DNA of 39,093 nt from assembly GCA_027621915.1 (NCBI GenBank), contig JAQCAD010000031.1:1-39093 (forward strand), written 5' to 3'. The DNA comes from Pseudomonadota bacterium (GTDB lineage Bacteria > Pseudomonadota > Gammaproteobacteria > Steroidobacterales > Woeseiaceae). The translations under genes and the position numbers were made by a program. This document shows, piece after piece, positions 35,594-39,093 of this stretch; the stretch's first letter is position 1, and the number at the start of each line of letters is the position of its first letter. The notes under the pieces were generated by a model. That model saw nothing but the letters and a program-made list of their open reading frames with translations, made no database searches and was not told the DNA's origin.

Positions 35594-36795
35594 GCCTTTT
35601 TAATGATCATCGCAATGCCCTGCCCGACGCCGATGCACATTGTGCAAAGTGCGTAAGTGCCGCCAGTTCTTTGCAATTGATACGCCGCTGTTGTGACAAG
35701 CCGTGCACCTGACATACCGAGCGGGTGACCCAGTGCGATGGCACCACCGTTAGGGTTAACGTGCTCGGCATCTTCGGGAACACCCAACTCGCGAAGCACT
35801 GCAATCCCTTGTGCCGCAAATGCCTCGTTCAGCTCAATGATGTCCATCCTGTCGAGATACAGGTCGGCGAGCTCCAGAACCTTTCGCGTGGCAGGGACCG
35901 GCCCTATGCCCATGACTCGCGGCTCTACGCCTGCGGACGCCCAGGCAATCACACTGGCCAGCGGCGTCAATCCATTCGCCTTCACTGCCTCATCCGACGC
36001 GATCAGAAGCGCGCAGGCACCATCATTGATACCCGATGCATTACCGGCGGTTACCGTGCCATCGTCGGTTACGATTGGGCCGAGCTTGCCCAGCCCCTCG
36101 ATAGTCGAACCGGCGCGCGGATGTTCATCGGTATCGACGACGAGCGGTACACCTTTACGTTGAGGGATACTCACCGAAACGATTTCGTCCTTGAAGCGAC
36201 CGGCTGAAATTGCATCGGCCGCTTTCAGCTGACTTTTCAATGCGAAATAATCCTGCTCCTGGCGCGTTACCGAAAAATCCTTGGCAACATTTTCGGCAGT
36301 CTCCGCCATCGAGTCGATACCGTACTGCTCTTCAAGCTTTCGATTAACGAATCGCCAGCCCAGCGTCGTGTCGTACATTTCGACGTTGCGACTGAAGGCA
36401 GTGTCTGCCTTGGACAATACAAACGGGGCACGGGACATTGATTCGACACCACCGGCTATGATCATGCCGGCCTGACCCGTTTGTATGGCATGCGCGGCGT
36501 TGCCAATTGCATTCATACCGGAGCCACAAAGCCTGTTTACCGTGGCTGCCGGCACAGTAGCAGGCAATCCTGCGAGCAGCGCCGACATCCGCGCGACATT
36601 TCGATTGTCTTCGCCAGCCTGATTTGCGCAGCCAAAGATAAGATCATCAATCGCACTTGTATCAAGATTCGGATGACGGTCGAGCAATGCCTTGATCGGA
36701 ATTGCGCCAAGGTCGTCCGTCCGTATCGATGACAATGCGCCGCCGTATCGTCCGATCGGCGTTCGTACTGCGTCGCAAATCCAGGCGCTCTTCAT
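35590..36795 (-). CDS. pcaF: acetyl-CoA acyltransferase, 3-oxoadipyl-CoA thiolase type
   Basis: 401 residues. Catalytic residues are Cys90 (NRLCGSGM), His357 (GGAIALGHPLG) and Cys387 (CTMCIGVGQG). The segments RTPIGRYGGALSS, FGCANQAGEDNRNVARM and ETAENVA are those of PcaF/PaaJ, which split 3-oxoadipyl-CoA into succinyl-CoA and acetyl-CoA at the end of protocatechuate or phenylacetate degradation. No other aromatic-pathway gene is nearby, so a general beta-oxidation role is possible. It lies 14 bases after the nucleotide-transporter gene and overlaps the nitroreductase gene, forming a three-gene unit. Confidence 0.85.
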   Translation of the reverse strand: MKSAWICDAVRTPIGRYGGALSSIRTDDLGAIPIKALLDRHPNLDTSAIDDLIFGCANQAGEDNRNVARMSALLAGLPATVPAATVNRLCGSGMNAIGNAAHAIQTGQAGMIIAGGVESMSRAPFVLSKADTAFSRNVEMYDTTLGWRFVNRKLEEQYGIDSMAETAENVAKDFSVTRQEQDYFALKSQLKAADAISAGRFKDEIVSVSIPQRKGVPLVVDTDEHPRAGSTIEGLGKLGPIVTDDGTVTAGNASGINDGACALLIASDEAVKANGLTPLASVIAWASAGVEPRVMGIGPVPATRKVLELADLYLDRMDIIELNEAFAAQGIAVLRELGVPEDAEHVNPNGGAIALGHPLGMSGARLVTTAAYQLQRTGGTYALCTMCIGVGQGIAMIIKKA

Positions 36796-36809
36796 GCATT
36801 GATCTCTTG

Positions 36810-38129
36810 TCAGCTCGCCGGTGACGCGATGGCATTTGCTGCGTCACCGGTCTTCGTGAATCGCCTGCCCAGGTACACACCCACTACGGCCCAGAGAAGT
36901 GCGATGCCTGCACCAACGGCGGCTACGACCCCCAGGCCAAGCCCAAGGCCGGTCGTCAGCCCCGCAAACGCCCAGCCCGACAGGGTATCGCCGCCGCGAT
37001 AAACGACGATGTCGATAACCGGTTTCGCTTTGAAGCGGGTTTCCCGGTCGACGACGGTGAATAATACTTCCCGCCCCGGTCGGGTAATTGAGTAATTGCC
37101 GCCCTTGAGGACGATCTGGGCCGCGATAATGGCAGCAATGATCGGGTTTACCGCAACGATCAACAAACCGAAGGCGACAACAACGGGCACCAGGGCCAGC
37201 GTCTTCGCCAGTCCCAGTTTCGTCGTAATTCGACCTGCCGCGAACCAGGCAATGACGATCGCACTGATATTGATGGCCCCGTTTATGCCCGCCCAGATCG
37301 ACTCTCTGTCAGCGCTGGAATAATCCGCCAACAGGTTCTTCAACTCGAAATAAACGAACGATCCGACGGACGTGTACAAAAGAATGAATACAGAGATACC
37401 GAGCAAATACGGGTTAGTCAGAAACAGGGAAAAACCGGCGAAGGGGTTTCCACCAATTGCCCCTCTTTCGTTCAGGTCAACCTGTTGGTTTTCATTGCCA
37501 AGTTCCGTGACCTTTAATCTTTGTACATAGCCAAGCACCGGGATAGTAGCCACCAGCACGGCTGCCGCAATCAGCATCAGGTTAGACGTGCCCAGTTTTT
37601 CGGCCAAAAACAACGGCACGGCGGTTCCGGTGATCGTGCCGATGCTTGCGCCACTCGCGATAAAAGCGAACAGCCGCGGCGCCTGCACCTTCGTAAATAC
37701 GTCTGACATCAGACTCCAGAAAACGGAGATGTGGAACAGCGAAAAAACGCTGACCCAGACGTAAAACGACTTTCGGATAAGCACCGCATCCTCGATTGAT
37801 GCCGTGCCCAGATAGAAAGCCAGAAATGACGCTGCAAAGAAACCGTAAACGCCAGGCACGAGATGCCTGAATTTGAATTTCGAAATCGCGAGTCCGTAGA
37901 TGGACACGGCAACGGCGCTAAAGAAGAAATTGATGGTCCAGAGCGTGGCAACTTCAGGGTCCGACCAGTCACTGGCCATTGCGTCCCGAACAGGCTTCAG
38001 GATGTTATAAGACAACATCAGCATGAAGAGGAACACGAATGAAAGGAGCGTCGCCCTGATCTCGTGGGGCTCGACTTTCATTAACGCGCCGGCGATTCGG
38101 CCAACCGGCCCGCGATCCTCGTTACTCAT
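36810..38129 (-). CDS. NTP/NDP exchange transporter family protein (MFS-like)
   Basis: 439 residues with about 11-12 membrane helices. RATLLSFVFLFMLMLSYNIL followed by KPVRDAM, VFWSLMSDVFT and LVLKGGNYSITRPGRE resemble the ATP:ADP antiporter (Tlc/NTT) superfamily and its free-living bacterial relatives. The function of free-living homologues is not settled. The ATG at 38129 is chosen because the frame upstream is polar and unrelated. It is the first gene of a run with the thiolase and nitroreductase. Confidence 0.8.
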   Translation of the reverse strand: MSNEDRGPVGRIAGALMKVEPHEIRATLLSFVFLFMLMLSYNILKPVRDAMASDWSDPEVATLWTINFFFSAVAVSIYGLAISKFKFRHLVPGVYGFFAASFLAFYLGTASIEDAVLIRKSFYVWVSVFSLFHISVFWSLMSDVFTKVQAPRLFAFIASGASIGTITGTAVPLFLAEKLGTSNLMLIAAAVLVATIPVLGYVQRLKVTELGNENQQVDLNERGAIGGNPFAGFSLFLTNPYLLGISVFILLYTSVGSFVYFELKNLLADYSSADRESIWAGINGAINISAIVIAWFAAGRITTKLGLAKTLALVPVVVAFGLLIVAVNPIIAAIIAAQIVLKGGNYSITRPGREVLFTVVDRETRFKAKPVIDIVVYRGGDTLSGWAFAGLTTGLGLGLGVVAAVGAGIALLWAVVGVYLGRRFTKTGDAANAIASPAS

Positions 38130-38178
38130 TGACTGTTTTCTCCCGTGCTTTGCCGGCCGCAGTGCAAGAGACTGCCAC

Positions 38179-38218
38179 AAAAATACGCCGACAGACTACT
38201 TTCGCGATCTGTCGGCGT
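38179..38218 (-). terminator. strong rho-independent terminator of the thioredoxin-fold gene
   Basis: A perfect 10-bp stem, ACGCCGACAG (38185-38194) with CTGTCGGCGT (38209-38218), is followed on the minus strand by a T-run (complement of 38179-38183). It lies about 50 bases past the stop at 38271 and separates that gene from the transporter operon. Confidence 0.85.
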
Positions 38219-38270
38219 CGGCAACCCAGGCAAGGGATGAGGGCCCGGGCGTTCAACCTTGTAGCGCTGG

Positions 38271-38939
38271 TCAGTCGGCAAGCGCCTTGGCAGCATCCAG
38301 CAGATCCTGTGCCGGCAGCCGTACTTTGTAATCCGCCTCGACAAATGAATAGACGACTTTTCCGGACGTATCGATCATGTAGACCGCCGGTACCGGTAGC
38401 GCCTGAAAATTGACCATTGAGGATTCGCCCAGGTCAGTACCGCGATCCTCCATTCGAGAAACGCTGTCGTCCGCCACCTTGAAAGCAATACCCAGCGCGA
38501 GCGCCGCTTCAATCTTTGCATCGGACAAAATCGTATAGCCAAGTCCGTCGATAGCGTTCTGGGTCTCCATCTTGAGACTGGCATAAAGCAACTCCGGGCG
38601 ATCCCCGCTCAGGAAATACACATTGATGCCTTTTGCCTGTAATTCCGGGATGACATTACGCAGCTCGGACAGGTGCAAATTGCAATAAGGGCACCAGCCG
38701 CCGCGAAAAGTAATCAGGATGGTCGGCGCGTCCAGGTTTTCCGGATCGAAAATGAACGGTTCATCGTCGACAGTTCGAACCGTGAATCGGGGCGCCATCT
38801 CGCCCGTTTTCACCGGATTTATTTCGCTCGCGCTGGCCGCTATTTCTGCAGCAAGCACACGAATCGGGTGCGCTGTGACGAACGCGCCAATGAGCATGGC
38901 AACGAACGCCACATAAACAAGCTTTTGACCGGTTTTCAT
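38271..38939 (-). CDS. exported thioredoxin-fold (AhpC/TSA-like) protein
   Basis: 222 residues. A signal peptide (KTGQKLVYVAFVAMLIGAF, cleavage near RVLAAE) precedes a peroxiredoxin/thioredoxin fold with the motif GGWCPYC (Cys83, Cys86), then LSELRNVIPELQAKGI. It is probably a periplasmic thiol peroxidase or disulfide reductase. A CxxC motif is more like TlpA-type proteins or peroxiredoxin-like family members than two-cysteine AhpC. The ATG at 38939 has an AGGAG site; an upstream in-frame ATG at 38987 lacks sense. It is monocistronic with a strong terminator. Confidence 0.85.
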   Translation of the reverse strand: MKTGQKLVYVAFVAMLIGAFVTAHPIRVLAAEIAASASEINPVKTGEMAPRFTVRTVDDEPFIFDPENLDAPTILITFRGGWCPYCNLHLSELRNVIPELQAKGINVYFLSGDRPELLYASLKMETQNAIDGLGYTILSDAKIEAALALGIAFKVADDSVSRMEDRGTDLGESSMVNFQALPVPAVYMIDTSGKVVYSFVEADYKVRLPAQDLLDAAKALAD

Positions 38940-39015
38940 GTTGGATTCTCCTGTCCAGAACATCAGCAGACCGCGTTGCCTGCACAAATATTACTGCAGG
39001 AGCACCGGGAGAGCG

Positions 39016-39053
39016 AAAAAGCCGCTAGGGAGACTCTGATTTAGGGGCTTTTT
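39016..39053 (-). terminator. possible terminator of a gene beyond the right edge
   Basis: AAAAAGCC (39016-39023) pairs with GGCTTTTT (39046-39053) across a 22-base loop, with T-runs on both strands. A minus-strand gene to the right could end here, before the thioredoxin-fold gene. The rest of 38940-39093 shows no gene. Confidence 0.3.
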
Positions 39054-39093
39054 GAAAAATGGACGTTACACATCAGCTGTAAATTCACGTGAT

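Overview
The window looks like chromosomal DNA of a free-living, aerobic, probably marine gammaproteobacterium. The G+C content is moderate to high (my impression, not calculated). Nearly every gene is of gammaproteobacterial type: Bat/MoxR locus, HiPIP, glyoxalase I, NAD-linked formate dehydrogenase, hut genes, Bcr/CflA exporter and a free-living NTP/NDP-transporter homologue. A Woeseia-like or related lineage is a guess from gene content, not something the sequence proves. I see no rRNA, tRNA, CRISPR array, integrase or transposase.

Layout. 1-465 is gene-poor and repeat-rich: a long imperfect inverted repeat and two versions of a terminator-like module. 466-4528 holds a small conserved-looking protein, an OmpA-type envelope protein, an alpha/beta hydrolase plus HAD phosphatase pair, and glyoxalase I. 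4535-11513 (minus strand) is a complete moxR-DUF58-DUF4381-batA-batB/C-batD operon with a good promoter. Divergent from it are a predicted lipoprotein of unknown function and a ferric-reductase-like membrane protein with an incomplete set of haem histidines. 12957-15769 (minus) carries a HiPIP, an Mpo1-like membrane protein, a persulfide-dioxygenase-like metallo-hydrolase and an aromatic/aspartate aminotransferase. 16130-17581 encodes a secreted gluzincin-like peptidase.

17638-33695 is the metabolic core. On the plus strand, fdhD-fdsG-fdsB-fdsA encode an NAD-dependent molybdenum formate dehydrogenase and its sulfurtransferase. On the minus strand, hutF-hutC-hutU-hutH-hutG are tightly overlapped, and a Tat-exported sulfite-oxidase-family enzyme and a small cytochrome c follow in the same run. 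hutI is divergent across a perfect TGTATATACA palindrome that fits a HutC operator. Together the hut genes give the five-step route histidine, urocanate, imidazolonepropionate, formimidoylglutamate, formylglutamate, then glutamate plus formate. The formate made by HutG can be oxidised by the neighbouring Fds enzyme to yield NADH, so the two blocks make metabolic sense together.

33740-38939 contains a Bcr/CflA-type exporter downstream of hutI, then on the minus strand an NTP/NDP-transporter-family protein, a 3-oxoadipyl-CoA-type thiolase and a nitroreductase in one apparent operon, and finally an exported thioredoxin-fold protein with a strong terminator. Most of the content is recognisable. 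The least explained items are the sulfite dehydrogenase fused into the hut operon, the nucleotide transporter beside the thiolase, the left-edge repeats, and several unknown envelope proteins.
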